Shown one piece after another: positions 1 to 8,500 of a stretch of DNA of 64,000 nucleotides; the first letter of the stretch is position 1; every line of letters starts with the position of its first letter. The stretch is from Marmoricola sp. (lineage in GTDB: Bacteria; Actinomycetota; Actinomycetes; Propionibacteriales; Nocardioidaceae). A program made the position numbers and the translations under genes. A model generated the notes under the pieces. The model ran no database searches and was not told the origin of the DNA. It was given only the letters and a program-made list of their open reading frames with translations. The DNA lies in contig JAOPYE010000036.1 in NCBI GenBank assembly GCA_025964775.1, positions 39,279-103,278 on the forward strand. The letters run 5' to 3'.

Positions 1-1307
1 GCGGTGGCGGTGTCGTTGTGCCAGTAGCCGGCGAAGATCTGGCCGCCGCGGAACAGCAGCTCGCCGTCGTCGGCGACGCGCACCGAGGTGCCGCCCACCG
101 GTCGGCCGACGGTGCCGACCTTCTGGGCGTCAGGCAGGTTCACGGTCAGGGCAGCCGTCGTCTCGGTCAGGCCGTAGCCCTCGAGCACGTTCACGCCGAT
201 GCCGCGGTAGAAGTGCCCGAGCCTGTCACCGAGCGGAGCGCCACCGGACACGGCGTACGCGCACTTCCCACCGAGGGCAGCTCGCAGCCTGGAGTAGACG
301 AGCCGGTCGAAGACGGTGTGCTGGGTCCTCGTGGCGATCCCGACCTTGCCGGTTTCGAGCGCCCGCGAGTACGCCATCGCGACCTCGGCCGCCCGGTTGA
401 AGATCCGGCCGTTGCCGTCGGCAACGGCGCGTTGCGAGGAGGTGTTGAAGATCTTCTCGAAGACCCGTGGCACGGCAAGGATGAACGTCGGCCGGAACGC
501 GGCGAAGTCGTCGAGCAGGTTGCGGATGTCGGCCGAGTGACCCATCCGGACCCGGGCCTTGACGCAGCCGACCTGGATGATCCGGGCGAACACGTGCGCA
601 AGCGGCAGGAACAGAAGCGTCGACGCCGGTTCAGCCTCCGGGCCCGAGGGCGTGAACAGGTTGTCGAGCTCGTCGATGGCGACCGACAGCTCGAACATGA
701 AGTTGCCGTGGGTCAGGACGCAGCCCTTGGGTCGCCCGGTGGTCCCGGAGGTGTAGATCAGCGTCGCCAGCGCGTCCGGGCCGGCCGTCGCACGGCGCGT
801 CTCGAGCTGGTCGTCGGTGATCTCCGCGCCGAGGGTGCTGAGCACCGAGACGCCGTTGTCCTCGATGGACCAGACGTGGTGCAGGTCGTCGAGGCGATCG
901 CGGATCTCCTTGAGCCGGCCGGTGTGCTCCGGCGTCTCGGCGACCACCGCCCGCGCGCCCGAATCGGCCAGGATCCACTCGATCTGCTCGGCGCTCGAGG
1001 TCTCGTAGATCGGCACCGTCGCTGCGCCCGCGAACCAGATGGCGTAGTCGAACAGCGTCCACTCGTAGCGCGTCCGCGAGAGCAGGGCGACCCGGTCTCC
1101 CGGTTCGACGCCGGCAGAGACCAGCCCCTTCGCGACCGCCCTGACCTCGGCCAGGAACGCCGCGCAGGTGATGTCGACCCATCCGTCCCGGGTACGGCGC
1201 GCAAAAGCCACCGATTCCGGGTGTTCCGTGCCGTTGATCACGACGTCGTCGGTCAGGTTTCCGGTCGTGGCCACCGGGACCTGCAGGGGGGTGGAGTACT
1301 CGCGCAC
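1..1307 (-). CDS. Long-chain fatty-acid--CoA ligase, FadD15-like (3' end outside window)
   Basis: AMP-dependent synthetase that activates fatty acids to acyl-CoA for lipid synthesis or beta-oxidation. About 435 N-terminal residues are in the window and the C-terminal domain lies beyond the left edge. The adenylate-forming P-loop YTSGTTGRPKG is seen near residue 185. The start is taken as GTG at 1307 because AGGAG sits 5 nt upstream and the product then begins MREYS, as mycobacterial FadD15 proteins do (MREFS). An in-frame ATG at 1361 would add 18 unconvincing residues. It faces the SRPBCC gene at 1414. Chain-length preference cannot be read from sequence. Confidence 0.9.
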   Translation of the reverse strand, partial: MREYSTPLQVPVATTGNLTDDVVINGTEHPESVAFARRTRDGWVDITCAAFLAEVRAVAKGLVSAGVEPGDRVALLSRTRYEWTLFDYAIWFAGAATVPIYETSSAEQIEWILADSGARAVVAETPEHTGRLKEIRDRLDDLHHVWSIEDNGVSVLSTLGAEITDDQLETRRATAGPDALATLIYTSGTTGRPKGCVLTHGNFMFELSVAIDELDNLFTPSGPEAEPASTLLFLPLAHVFARIIQVGCVKARVRMGHSADIRNLLDDFAAFRPTFILAVPRVFEKIFNTSSQRAVADGNGRIFNRAAEVAMAYSRALETGKVGIATRTQHTVFDRLVYSRLRAALGGKCAYAVSGGAPLGDRLGHFYRGIGVNVLEGYGLTETTAALTVNLPDAQKVGTVGRPVGGTSVRVADDGELLFRGGQIFAGYWHNDTAT

Positions 1308-1413
1308 ACTTCTCCTCGTCGACTCGGAAGTCTGCTGGAACACGTGTGACGTGCTCCTCATCCGGCACCTGCACGGTACTAGGGGCGCTCGATGATCCGA
1401 TAGCCTCGCGTCC

Positions 1414-1851
1414 ATGCCCGAACAGACCACGTCGAGCATCGTGATCGATGCCGCTGCCGCCCAGGTCATGGCGGTCATCGTCGACTTCGAGGCCTACCCG
1501 GCGTGGGCCCAGGGGATGAAGGCTGCCCAGGTCGTCTCGACCGACGAGTCCGGGCACGCCCGCCAGGTTCACTTCGAGCTCGAAGCCACCCCGATCAAGG
1601 ACTCCTACACCCTCGACTACACCTACGTCGGTACGACGACCTTGCGCTGGAAGCTGGTCGAGGGCCGGATGCTGCGCGCGATGGAGGGCTCCTACGAGCT
1701 CGTCGAGACCGGAGCCGGTACCGAAGTGACCTACAAGCTCGCCGTCGACGTCGCGATCCCGATGATCGGGATGCTGCGGCGCAAGGCCGAGAAGGTCATC
1801 ATCGACACCGCGCTCAAGGGCCTGAAGAAGCGCGTCGAGTCCCTGGCTTGA
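1414..1851 (+). CDS. SRPBCC-fold protein (polyketide cyclase/dehydrase-like)
   Basis: 145-residue START/Bet v1-like protein of the actinobacterial cyclase/dehydrase family, which binds hydrophobic ligands. It spans the whole fold and has no signal peptide. ATG 1414 follows a TAGCCT hexamer (1401-1406) by 7 nt with no Shine-Dalgarno, pointing to a leaderless mRNA. The ArsA-like ATPase starts 14 nt after its stop, so the two are probably cotranscribed. The ligand is unknown. Being next to an acyl-CoA ligase makes a lipid-like ligand plausible but not shown. Confidence 0.8.
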   Translation: MPEQTTSSIVIDAAAAQVMAVIVDFEAYPAWAQGMKAAQVVSTDESGHARQVHFELEATPIKDSYTLDYTYVGTTTLRWKLVEGRMLRAMEGSYELVETGAGTEVTYKLAVDVAIPMIGMLRRKAEKVIIDTALKGLKKRVESLA

Positions 1852-1864
1852 GAGACGTGGTCAT

Positions 1865-3094
1865 GTGAGTGCGGAGAGCGAGCGGACGATCCAGCACAGC
1901 AGCGTCCGGATCATCCTCTTCACCGGCAAGGGCGGTGTGGGCAAGACGACCTCGGCCGCTGGGACGGCCACGCTGGCCGCGCGTCGCGGACAGCGCACCC
2001 TGGTGCTCTCCACCGACGCTGCGCACTCCCTCGGTGACGCGTTCGCGTGCGCCATCGGAGCCGAACCGACACCCGTCGCGCCGAACCTGTGGGTCCACCA
2101 GGTCGACGCCCAGCGTCGGTTCGAGCGCTCGTGGGGTGACATCCAGGGCTACCTGATGTCGGTCCTCGATGCCGCTGGCGTCGACCCGATCACCGCCGAG
2201 GAGCTCACCGTGATCCCGGGCGCCGAGGAGGTCCTGGCGCTGCTCGAGCTGCGTCAGCACGCGCTCTCCGGCGAGTGGGACGTGATCGTCGTCGACTGTG
2301 CGCCGACCGCCGAGACCCTGCGCCTGCTGGCGCTGCCCGAGGCCCTGAACTGGTACATGTCGCGGATGTTCGGGGTCCAGCGCCGCGTGATGCGCGCCCT
2401 GCGTCCGGTGCTCACCCGGGCTGCGGGCGTACCGATGCCCGAGGACTCGGTCTTCGACGCCATCGAGCGCCTGCACAGGGACCTCGAGGAGGTCCAGCAG
2501 ATCCTCACCGACAAGGACGCGAGCGTCCGGCTCGTGCTGACCCCCGAGGCCGTGGTCGTCGCCGAGGCACGTCGGTCGTTGACCACCCTGTCTCTGTACG
2601 GCTACCGGGTCGACGGCGTGATCGCGAACCGCGTCTTCCCGGCCGACGGTGCTGATCCGTGGCGTGAGGCGTGGGTCAGCGCCCAGTCCTCGGTCCTTGC
2701 CGAGGTGCGCCAGTCGTTCGTCGACCTGCCGATCTGGATGTCGTCGTACCAGCCCGGAGAACCGATGGGTGCCGACGCCCTGGCGGCCTTCGCGGAGGCG
2801 GCGTACGACGGCAGCGACCCGCTCGCCGTGCCCACCGGAGAGGGCCCGATGACCATCAGCCGGACCGACTCGGGGGCCGTCCTGCGGATCGCGCTCCCGT
2901 TCGCCGCGAAGGAGGATGTGGACCTGGCCCGGCATGGCGACGAGCTCGTCGTCACCGTCGGGTCGTACCGTCGGTTGCTCGCGCTCCCGGTGGCCCTGGC
3001 TCGGCACACGGTCGTCGGGGCGCGCGTCGAGGCAGGATCACTGCAGGTCAAGTTCCGCACCGACGTCAGCGACGAGACAGAGGAGTCACGGTGA
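1865..3094 (+). CDS. ArsA/Get3-like ATPase with C-terminal HSP20-like domain
   Basis: 409-residue deviant-Walker P-loop ATPase. The Walker A motif GKGGVGKTT is at residues 21-29 and a switch region DCAPTAETLR near 145. The last ~80 residues look like the alpha-crystallin-type domain often fused to actinobacterial ArsA proteins. No arsenical-binding cysteine set or ars genes are present, so arsenite pumping is unlikely. A Get3-like client-handling role is possible. GTG 1865 is the start. Its stop overlaps the next gene's start (GTGA at 3091-3094). Confidence 0.85.
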   Translation: MSAESERTIQHSSVRIILFTGKGGVGKTTSAAGTATLAARRGQRTLVLSTDAAHSLGDAFACAIGAEPTPVAPNLWVHQVDAQRRFERSWGDIQGYLMSVLDAAGVDPITAEELTVIPGAEEVLALLELRQHALSGEWDVIVVDCAPTAETLRLLALPEALNWYMSRMFGVQRRVMRALRPVLTRAAGVPMPEDSVFDAIERLHRDLEEVQQILTDKDASVRLVLTPEAVVVAEARRSLTTLSLYGYRVDGVIANRVFPADGADPWREAWVSAQSSVLAEVRQSFVDLPIWMSSYQPGEPMGADALAAFAEAAYDGSDPLAVPTGEGPMTISRTDSGAVLRIALPFAAKEDVDLARHGDELVVTVGSYRRLLALPVALARHTVVGARVEAGSLQVKFRTDVSDETEESR

Positions 3095-3516
3095 GCGACG
3101 AGTTCGACGGCGACCGACCGGCCGGCAGCGGCCCGACTGCGGGTTCGGGCGAACCGGTCGGCAGCGTCGGCGAGGAAGCGGCCAAGCTCTTCACCGCCCT
3201 CTCGGGGTGGGCGCGCGACCAGGGCACCGACTACGCCGGTTCGGCCGCGGGTGCGGCAAGCGCGATGTCGGACATGATCGGCAACGTCAACCAGCACATC
3301 GCGACCGATGGCGCCGACTGCAAGTACTGCCCGCTGTGCCAGGTCATCTCGGCCGTGCGGTCGACCAGCCCCGAGGTGAAGGCACACCTGGCCGTCGCGG
3401 CGAGCTCGCTGATGCACGCGGCCGCCGGAGTGCTGGCCACCCAGGTTCCCGCCGATGCCAAGAACTCCCCGGTGGAGAAGATCAACCTCGACGAAGACTC
3501 CTGGGACGAGTCATGA
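3091..3516 (+). CDS. Small Cys-motif protein, SCO2127-like by position
   Basis: 141-residue acidic soluble protein with a tight CKYCPLC cluster near residues 71-77, which could bind a metal, flanked by helical Ala-rich sequence. GTG 3091 is preceded by AGGAG at 6 nt and overlaps the ArsA-like stop by 4 nt. Its own stop overlaps the glucokinase ATG by 4 nt, so the three genes are translationally coupled. In Streptomyces coelicolor a small gene, SCO2127, sits directly before the ROK glucokinase gene glkA and affects carbon catabolite repression. Equivalence here is inferred from position and size only. Confidence 0.75.
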   Translation: MSDEFDGDRPAGSGPTAGSGEPVGSVGEEAAKLFTALSGWARDQGTDYAGSAAGAASAMSDMIGNVNQHIATDGADCKYCPLCQVISAVRSTSPEVKAHLAVAASSLMHAAAGVLATQVPADAKNSPVEKINLDEDSWDES

Positions 3517-4457
3517 CGTTGAGCGTCGGGGTAGACGTGGGCGGGACCAAGATCGCTGCCGGAGTCGTGACCGAGGACGGCACCCTGATCGCGAGTACCC
3601 GTCGCGAATCCCCGGCGGAGCAGCCGGACGCGATCGCCGACGACATCGCAGCCATGGTCACCGAGCTGTCGGCCGAGCACCAGATCGCCTCGGTGGGCGT
3701 GGCCGCAGCCGGCTTCATCGACCTGGCTCGCACCGAAGTCATGTTCGCCCCGAACCTGGCCTGGCGCGAGGAGCCGCTGCGCAAGCTCATCGCGGACCGG
3801 GTCACGGTGCCGGTCACGATCGAGAACGACGCGAACGCCGCAGCCTGGGCCGAGTACCGCTTCGGGGCCGGCCAGGGTGCGCGCACCCTCCTGATGGTCA
3901 CCATCGGGACCGGGATCGGCGGGGGTCTCGTCCTGGGCGGACAGGTGTTCCGCGGGGGCTTCGGGGTCGCCGCCGAATTCGGTCACATGCGCGTCGTCCC
4001 GGGTGGACGGCGCTGCGCCTGCGGCCTCGACGGATGCTGGGAGGCCTACGGCTCGGGGACAGGGCTCTCGGCCCGCGCGCGAGAGCTCGTGGCGCAGGAT
4101 CCGTCACGCGCGCAGATCCTGCTCGCCCTGGCCGGCGGGGACGTGGACGGGATCAAGGGGCCGATGGTCTCCGAGGCTGCGGAGGAGGGCGATCCGGTCG
4201 CGAAGGAGAGCTTCGTCGACCTTGCCCGCTGGATCGGTGAAGGACTGGGCAGCCTGGCCGCTGTCATCGACCCGGACGTGATCGTCGTCGGCGGTGGCGT
4301 GAGTGAGTCTCCCGAGCTCGACCTGGCGATCGTCAGCGAGTCCTTCGAGCGGTCCGAGACCGGGTTCGGCCACCGTCCCGCGCCCCGGATCGCGCGTGCT
4401 GCCCTGGGCAACGACGCCGGCCTGATCGGCGCTGCTGATCTCGCGCGACTGCCGTGA
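3513..4457 (+). CDS. glk: ROK-family glucokinase
   Basis: 314-residue sugar kinase that phosphorylates glucose to glucose 6-phosphate. It shows the N-terminal phosphate loop DVGGTK, a central GTGIGGGLVLGG stretch and the ROK zinc site CACGLDGCWE near residues 167-176. No N-terminal DNA-binding domain is present, so this is a kinase and not a ROK repressor. ATG 3513 overlaps the preceding stop (ATGA). The stop faces the TIGR00300 gene 13 bp away. ROK kinases can also use mannose, so specificity is not certain. Confidence 0.85.
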   Translation: MTLSVGVDVGGTKIAAGVVTEDGTLIASTRRESPAEQPDAIADDIAAMVTELSAEHQIASVGVAAAGFIDLARTEVMFAPNLAWREEPLRKLIADRVTVPVTIENDANAAAWAEYRFGAGQGARTLLMVTIGTGIGGGLVLGGQVFRGGFGVAAEFGHMRVVPGGRRCACGLDGCWEAYGSGTGLSARARELVAQDPSRAQILLALAGGDVDGIKGPMVSEAAEEGDPVAKESFVDLARWIGEGLGSLAAVIDPDVIVVGGGVSESPELDLAIVSESFERSETGFGHRPAPRIARAALGNDAGLIGAADLARLP

Positions 4458-4470
4458 GGTAACCGGCCGA

Positions 4471-5706
4471 TCACCGCAAGCGGTACTCCGGCACGAGCTC
4501 GCCGGCCAGCTGCTCGAGGAACAGGCCGACGTCGGTGACGATGCCGCGTGCCTGGGACGAGCCGCGATCGGCCAGCTTGGTCACCGTGGCCGGGTTGATG
4601 TCGACGCAGACCAGCGGGATCGAGGCGGGCAGGATGTTGCCGGTGGCCACCGAGTGCAGCATGGTCGCCACCATCAGGCAGAAGCCGACATCGCCGATCT
4701 CGGCGCGCATCGCACGCTGACCGTCGATCACGTCGGTGTACACGTCCGGCAACGGGCCGTCGTCGCGCACCGAGCCGACCAGCACGAACGTCTTCTCGTG
4801 CTTGACCAGGGCATGCATGATGCCGCCGGTCAGGATCCCCGAGCTCACGGCGTCACGGATCGATCCGGCCTTGCGGATGGTGTTGATCGCCCTGATGTGG
4901 TGCTCGTGGCCGTGCTCGACGCCCTGGCCCATGGCCAGGTCGATGCCGAGCGAGGTGCCGTACAGCGCGGACTCGATGTCGTGGGTCGCCAGCGCGTTGC
5001 CGGCGAACAGCACGTCGACGAAGCCAGCGTTCACCAGCTCGACCATCGCCGGTGCAGCGCCGGTGTGCACCACACCCGGGCCGCCGACCCAGAGCACCTT
5101 CTTGCCGGCCTCCTTCGCTGCGCGCATCCCGTCGGCGACCTGGCGCACCAGCACGGCCTGGGGCTTCTCGCTCGACACGTCGGAATCCATGAAGCCGAAG
5201 CCGGTGCTCTCCGCGACCGCGGGGGCTTCCACCCGGATCCCCGAGGCGCCGCAGACGACCTTCATGCCGGCCTTCACGTCGGCCATCGGGAGGGTGTGCA
5301 CCCGCGGGCCGTCGGGCGTGTCGACGACGATCAGGCCGCAGTCCATCTCGGGGCTGTCCACCGGGATCCAGGCCGTCTCGAGACGGACCTGGGTCTCCAG
5401 GTTGGTGCTGGAGTAGAACCCGTCGGGGAAGACGCCGTCCTGGTCGGCGACGGAGACCGCGGCAGTGCCGGGATCGACCTGGTTCACCCCGCGGGTCTGC
5501 AACCGCATCAGCAGCCGCTGGAGGGCATCGTCGTCGACGGCTGCGACCCGGATCGTCGCGTGCGAGGTGTCGCCGGCGTCGTGACCGAGGTCGAAGCTCA
5601 CGATCACGTAGTCGCCGCCGTACTCGCGGATGTCGTCGAGGACCCGGGACAGGATCCCGGAGTCCATCAGGTGTCCGCTGATCTCGACGGTCTCGGTCGA
5701 CTGCAA
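4471..5706 (-). CDS. TIGR00300-family protein (LOR/SDH-like, ornithine cyclodeaminase type)
   Basis: 411-residue protein. The N-terminal ~100 residues match the LOR/SDH conserved domain (EISGHLMDSGIL at the start). The rest is a nucleotide-binding domain with GGPGVVHTGAAP and DVLFAGNALATHDIE. Relatives include a methanogen ornithine cyclodeaminase and the C-terminal half of cyanobacterial arginine dihydrolase ArgZ/AgrE; the N-terminal dihydrolase module of ArgZ is absent. TTG 5706 is chosen because AGGAG lies 7 nt upstream and the family N-terminus begins there. Converting ornithine to proline is the best guess. Confidence 0.75.
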   Translation of the reverse strand: MQSTETVEISGHLMDSGILSRVLDDIREYGGDYVIVSFDLGHDAGDTSHATIRVAAVDDDALQRLLMRLQTRGVNQVDPGTAAVSVADQDGVFPDGFYSSTNLETQVRLETAWIPVDSPEMDCGLIVVDTPDGPRVHTLPMADVKAGMKVVCGASGIRVEAPAVAESTGFGFMDSDVSSEKPQAVLVRQVADGMRAAKEAGKKVLWVGGPGVVHTGAAPAMVELVNAGFVDVLFAGNALATHDIESALYGTSLGIDLAMGQGVEHGHEHHIRAINTIRKAGSIRDAVSSGILTGGIMHALVKHEKTFVLVGSVRDDGPLPDVYTDVIDGQRAMRAEIGDVGFCLMVATMLHSVATGNILPASIPLVCVDINPATVTKLADRGSSQARGIVTDVGLFLEQLAGELVPEYRLR

Positions 5707-5735
5707 CTCACATCTCCTCTGGTGGGGTGGACTGG

Positions 5736-6158
5736 TCAGAGAACGGCGCCGTCGTCCCCACCGAGGTCCGGGTCGTCGGGTCCGGCCATCGTGGCGACCA
5801 GGTAGCCGAAGCCACCCACGAACCACGCCAGGCAGAGCAGGCCGACATAGGAGGGTAGCGAGATGTTGAGCAGCAGCCCGACCACCACGATCCCCGGTAC
5901 GCCGAACAGGCCGATCCAGGCGGCCAGCCTGACCCCGCGTGGTCGCGGGAGCGGGGGCGGTGGGGGAGGCACGTAGCCCTCCTCGTCGTCGTCCCACCGT
6001 GACGCGGCGAGCTCGGCCGGGACCTCGAAGACGACAGGTGGCTCGGGGGCGGCCTTCGGTGGTTCCGGGAAGGCCGGCACGTCGCCGTACTGCTCCACGA
6101 TGGCCCGCCAGTCGGCGTCCTCGCGCTCGCGTCGTGCCGCTTCCTCGTTGTTGCTCAC
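5736..6158 (-). CDS. Proline-rich two-helix membrane protein, unknown
   Basis: 140 residues. The charged N-terminus is followed by a proline run (residues ~75-85) and two hydrophobic helices near 90-130. The start is GTG 6158, overlapping the stop of the esterase gene upstream (6155-6157), so the two are coupled. No family recognised. It probably sits in the membrane with its N-terminus in the cytoplasm. Confidence 0.7.
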   Translation of the reverse strand: MSNNEEAARREREDADWRAIVEQYGDVPAFPEPPKAAPEPPVVFEVPAELAASRWDDDEEGYVPPPPPPLPRPRGVRLAAWIGLFGVPGIVVVGLLLNISLPSYVGLLCLAWFVGGFGYLVATMAGPDDPDLGGDDGAVL

Positions 6159-6922
6159 GTGCCGGTGACCCGCCTGATGAACGCCGCCGAGCCGGAGAAG
6201 ATCTCCTCGGCGTCGTTGTCCAGGGTGGCGACGTGGAAGCTCTCGTGCAGGACACGCTCGGCGGCGTCGCTCGAGGAGATACCGGCCAGGATGATCTTCG
6301 CCGACGACGGGTCGACGACGTGGTCGTCGGCCGAGCGGAACAGCAGCACGGGCGCGGTCACCCTCGGCAGGTCCGCTCGCACCTGCTTCCAGGCCGCGAG
6401 CATCGAGGCGAGCGGCTTGAGCGGTGTCTTGGGGTAGGCGTACTCGAGGACGTCGGGCTTCTTGATGTCGTTGCCGATCGCGGGGAACGCCTTGACCAGG
6501 TGCTTCATCACCGGCAGCAGGAGCAGCTGCCTGTTGGTGCTCGCGACGGCCGGGTTCACGAGCACCACGCCGGCGAGGTCGGGCGCGCGTCGTTCGGCGA
6601 GCTGCAGCACCAGGCAGCCGCCCATCGAGAGGCCGGCGACCACGACGACGTCGGTCCGGGCGCGCAGCGCGTCGAACTCGGCCTCGAGCGCGGCGTAGTA
6701 GTCGTCGTACCGGGTGCTGGTCATCTCCTGCCAGGTGGTCCCGTGGCCGGGCAGCAGCGGCACGGACACGGCGAAGCCCTGGTCGGCCAGGTACTGCCCC
6801 CACGGGACCATCGAGGCCGGTGACCCGGTGAATCCGTGGCTCAGCAGTACCCCGATCCGGCGGCCGTCGGCACCCGGCGTTGCTTCGGTGTGGAGCGGCT
6901 CGGCGTGCGGGGCGATAGCCAC
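6155..6922 (-). CDS. Alpha/beta hydrolase, carboxylesterase-like
   Basis: 255-residue serine esterase. The oxyanion-hole segment LLSHGFTGSP is near residue 27, the nucleophile elbow GLSMGG near 97, an acidic residue lies in SADDHVVDP, and the likely catalytic His in ESFHVATLD near the C-terminus. It has no signal peptide. It resembles short-chain carboxylesterases and monoacylglycerol lipases of the Est30 type. It is the first gene of a two-gene operon and is divergent from the acyltransferase at 7033, which suggests glycerolipid turnover, though the substrate is not shown. Confidence 0.85.
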   Translation of the reverse strand: MAIAPHAEPLHTEATPGADGRRIGVLLSHGFTGSPASMVPWGQYLADQGFAVSVPLLPGHGTTWQEMTSTRYDDYYAALEAEFDALRARTDVVVVAGLSMGGCLVLQLAERRAPDLAGVVLVNPAVASTNRQLLLLPVMKHLVKAFPAIGNDIKKPDVLEYAYPKTPLKPLASMLAAWKQVRADLPRVTAPVLLFRSADDHVVDPSSAKIILAGISSSDAAERVLHESFHVATLDNDAEEIFSGSAAFIRRVTGT

Positions 6923-7032
6923 CAGGTTCCTCCGTCAGGATGGGCGCGTCATGGGTCCGTTCATCAACCCGGTCCATCGTTTCACGGGACCCAAGGACGG
7001 GCTAGGGTGTGTCTTCGGCGAGGAGGTGTGGG

Positions 7033-7821
7033 TTGTTCTACTGGTTCCTGAAGTGGATCGCGATCGGTCCGCTGTTGCGGGTCGTGTACCGACCGCACAC
7101 CGAAGGCGAGGAGAACATCCCCACGGACGGCCCGGCCATCCTGGCCAGCAACCACCTGTCCTACGCGGACTGGCTGTTCATGCCGCTCACCGTGCCCCGC
7201 AAGATCACCTTCGCGGCCAAGGCCGAGTACTTCACGTCCCCCGGCATCAAGGGCTGGTTCCAGAAGCTGTTCTTCTCCGGTGCCGGCCAGGTCCCGATCG
7301 ACCGCTCCGGTGCGTCCGCGGCCGAAGGTGCCCTGGTGACCGCGAAGCGCGTGCTCGCCGACGGCGACCTGTTCGGCATCTACCCCGAGGGCACCCGGTC
7401 GCACGACGGGCGCCTGTACCGCGGCAAGACCGGAGTGGCTCGCCTCGCCCTGGAGACCGGCGTTCCGGTGATCCCGGTCGCAGTCGTCGGTACCGATGTG
7501 GTGGCGCCTCCCGGCAAGAAGTTCGGGTCGATCACCCGACCGGTCGTCCGTTTCGGCAAGCCGCTCGACTTCGAGCGCTACGAGGGCCTGGAGAACGACC
7601 GGTACATCCTGAGGTCGATCACCGACGAGATCATGTACGAGATCATGCGGCTCTCCGGTCAGGAGTACGTCGACATGTACGCCAACCGGGCCAAGGAAGA
7701 GCAGAAGAAGGCCGATGCGGACGCCCGGGCAGCCGCGAAGGCCGCCGCCGAGCCGGCTGCTGCGAGCACAGGCCCCGGACCCGCCGGTGACGACCACGCG
7801 CCCGAGTCCAAGGCCTCCTGA
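7033..7821 (+). CDS. 1-acyl-sn-glycerol-3-phosphate acyltransferase (PlsC family)
   Basis: 262 residues, membrane-associated, transferring an acyl chain to lysophosphatidate in phospholipid and triacylglycerol synthesis. The NHLSYAD block (NHX4D) is near residue 40 and the substrate block EGTRSHDG near 120. TTG 7033 is chosen because AGGAGG lies 6 nt upstream and the protein then starts MFYWFLKW, the usual hydrophobic start of this family. A GTG at 7009 would add 8 residues. The C-terminal ~45 residues are Ala/Glu-rich and probably disordered. Confidence 0.88.
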   Translation: MFYWFLKWIAIGPLLRVVYRPHTEGEENIPTDGPAILASNHLSYADWLFMPLTVPRKITFAAKAEYFTSPGIKGWFQKLFFSGAGQVPIDRSGASAAEGALVTAKRVLADGDLFGIYPEGTRSHDGRLYRGKTGVARLALETGVPVIPVAVVGTDVVAPPGKKFGSITRPVVRFGKPLDFERYEGLENDRYILRSITDEIMYEIMRLSGQEYVDMYANRAKEEQKKADADARAAAKAAAEPAAASTGPGPAGDDHAPESKAS

Positions 7822-7879
7822 TCGCCCAGGAGTCAGCTCAGGAATCAGCCCGGACATCAGCCCCGGGACCGGCTGCGCG

Positions 7880-8401
7880 ATGACCATCCACAGTACCCAC
7901 CCGTTCGCCGAGCCAGCCGACCCGGTACGCCGGTTCCGCGCGCGTCTCGGCGGAGCGGTCTCGCTGTGGACCACCGGCGACGCGGACGGTCGTGCCGGTC
8001 TGACGGTGTCCTCGCTGATGGTCGCGGCGGGTGAGCCTGCCCGGATCATCGCGCTGCTCGATCCGGACGCCGACTTCACCGCGGCGTTCTCCGGCAACGG
8101 CCGCGCGGTCGTGCAGCTGCTGGACTGGAACGACCGCGATCTGGCTGAGGCGTTCGCCGGGACGGCGCCGGCCCCGGGAGGACCCTTCCGCGCGGCGACC
8201 TGGGAGCAGACCTCGCACGGTCCGGCCCTGCCCGGTCGGTCCAGGGCCCTGGTGAACCTCGTCTCCGTCCGTCCGGAAGGGTGGTCGTCGGTGGTCACGG
8301 CTACGGTCGAGGAGATCGACCTGGCCGAGGTCGATGACGGGCTGGAGCATCGCCGCGGGCGCTACCACCGGGCCGGTGGCAGCGCCGTCACCGGCGACTG
8401 A
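7880..8401 (+). CDS. Flavin reductase-like split-barrel protein
   Basis: 173 residues resembling the FMN-binding flavin reductase domain: the N-terminal FRARLGGAVSLWTT and GLTVSSLMVAAGEPA segments match the start of that fold. It is likely to bind FMN; whether it is a partner of a monooxygenase or a stand-alone oxidoreductase is unknown. ATG 7880 is used, 59 nt after the plsC-like stop, so it may be in that operon. Confidence 0.65.
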   Translation: MTIHSTHPFAEPADPVRRFRARLGGAVSLWTTGDADGRAGLTVSSLMVAAGEPARIIALLDPDADFTAAFSGNGRAVVQLLDWNDRDLAEAFAGTAPAPGGPFRAATWEQTSHGPALPGRSRALVNLVSVRPEGWSSVVTATVEEIDLAEVDDGLEHRRGRYHRAGGSAVTGD

Positions 8402-8435
8402 GACACTCCGGGTCAGCGTTTCTCCTCGGTTCACC

Positions 8436-8466
8436 CCGGGAAGAAGCCGGGTACCGGTAGCGTTGT
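8436..8466 (+). promoter_or_regulatory. ECF-sigma type promoter of clgR
   Basis: GGGAAG (8438-8443; GGAA core 8439-8442) is followed after 19 nt by CGTTG (GTT at 8462-8464), about 36 nt before the ATG. This matches the GGAA-N18-20-GTT promoter of SigH/SigE-type factors. clgR is known to be under SigH in Corynebacterium glutamicum and SigE in Mycobacterium tuberculosis. Confidence 0.6.
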
Positions 8467-8500
8467 GCCCAGCAGGACAGAGAGAGAGGGGACCGCAGAG

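Noticed and set aside
1865..3094. Arsenite efflux ATPase
   Set aside because: No arsenical-binding Cys set or arsB/arsR neighbours; the HSP20-like tail places it in another ArsA subgroup.
3513..4457. ROK-type transcriptional repressor
   Set aside because: The N-terminus begins directly with the kinase phosphate loop; no HTH present.
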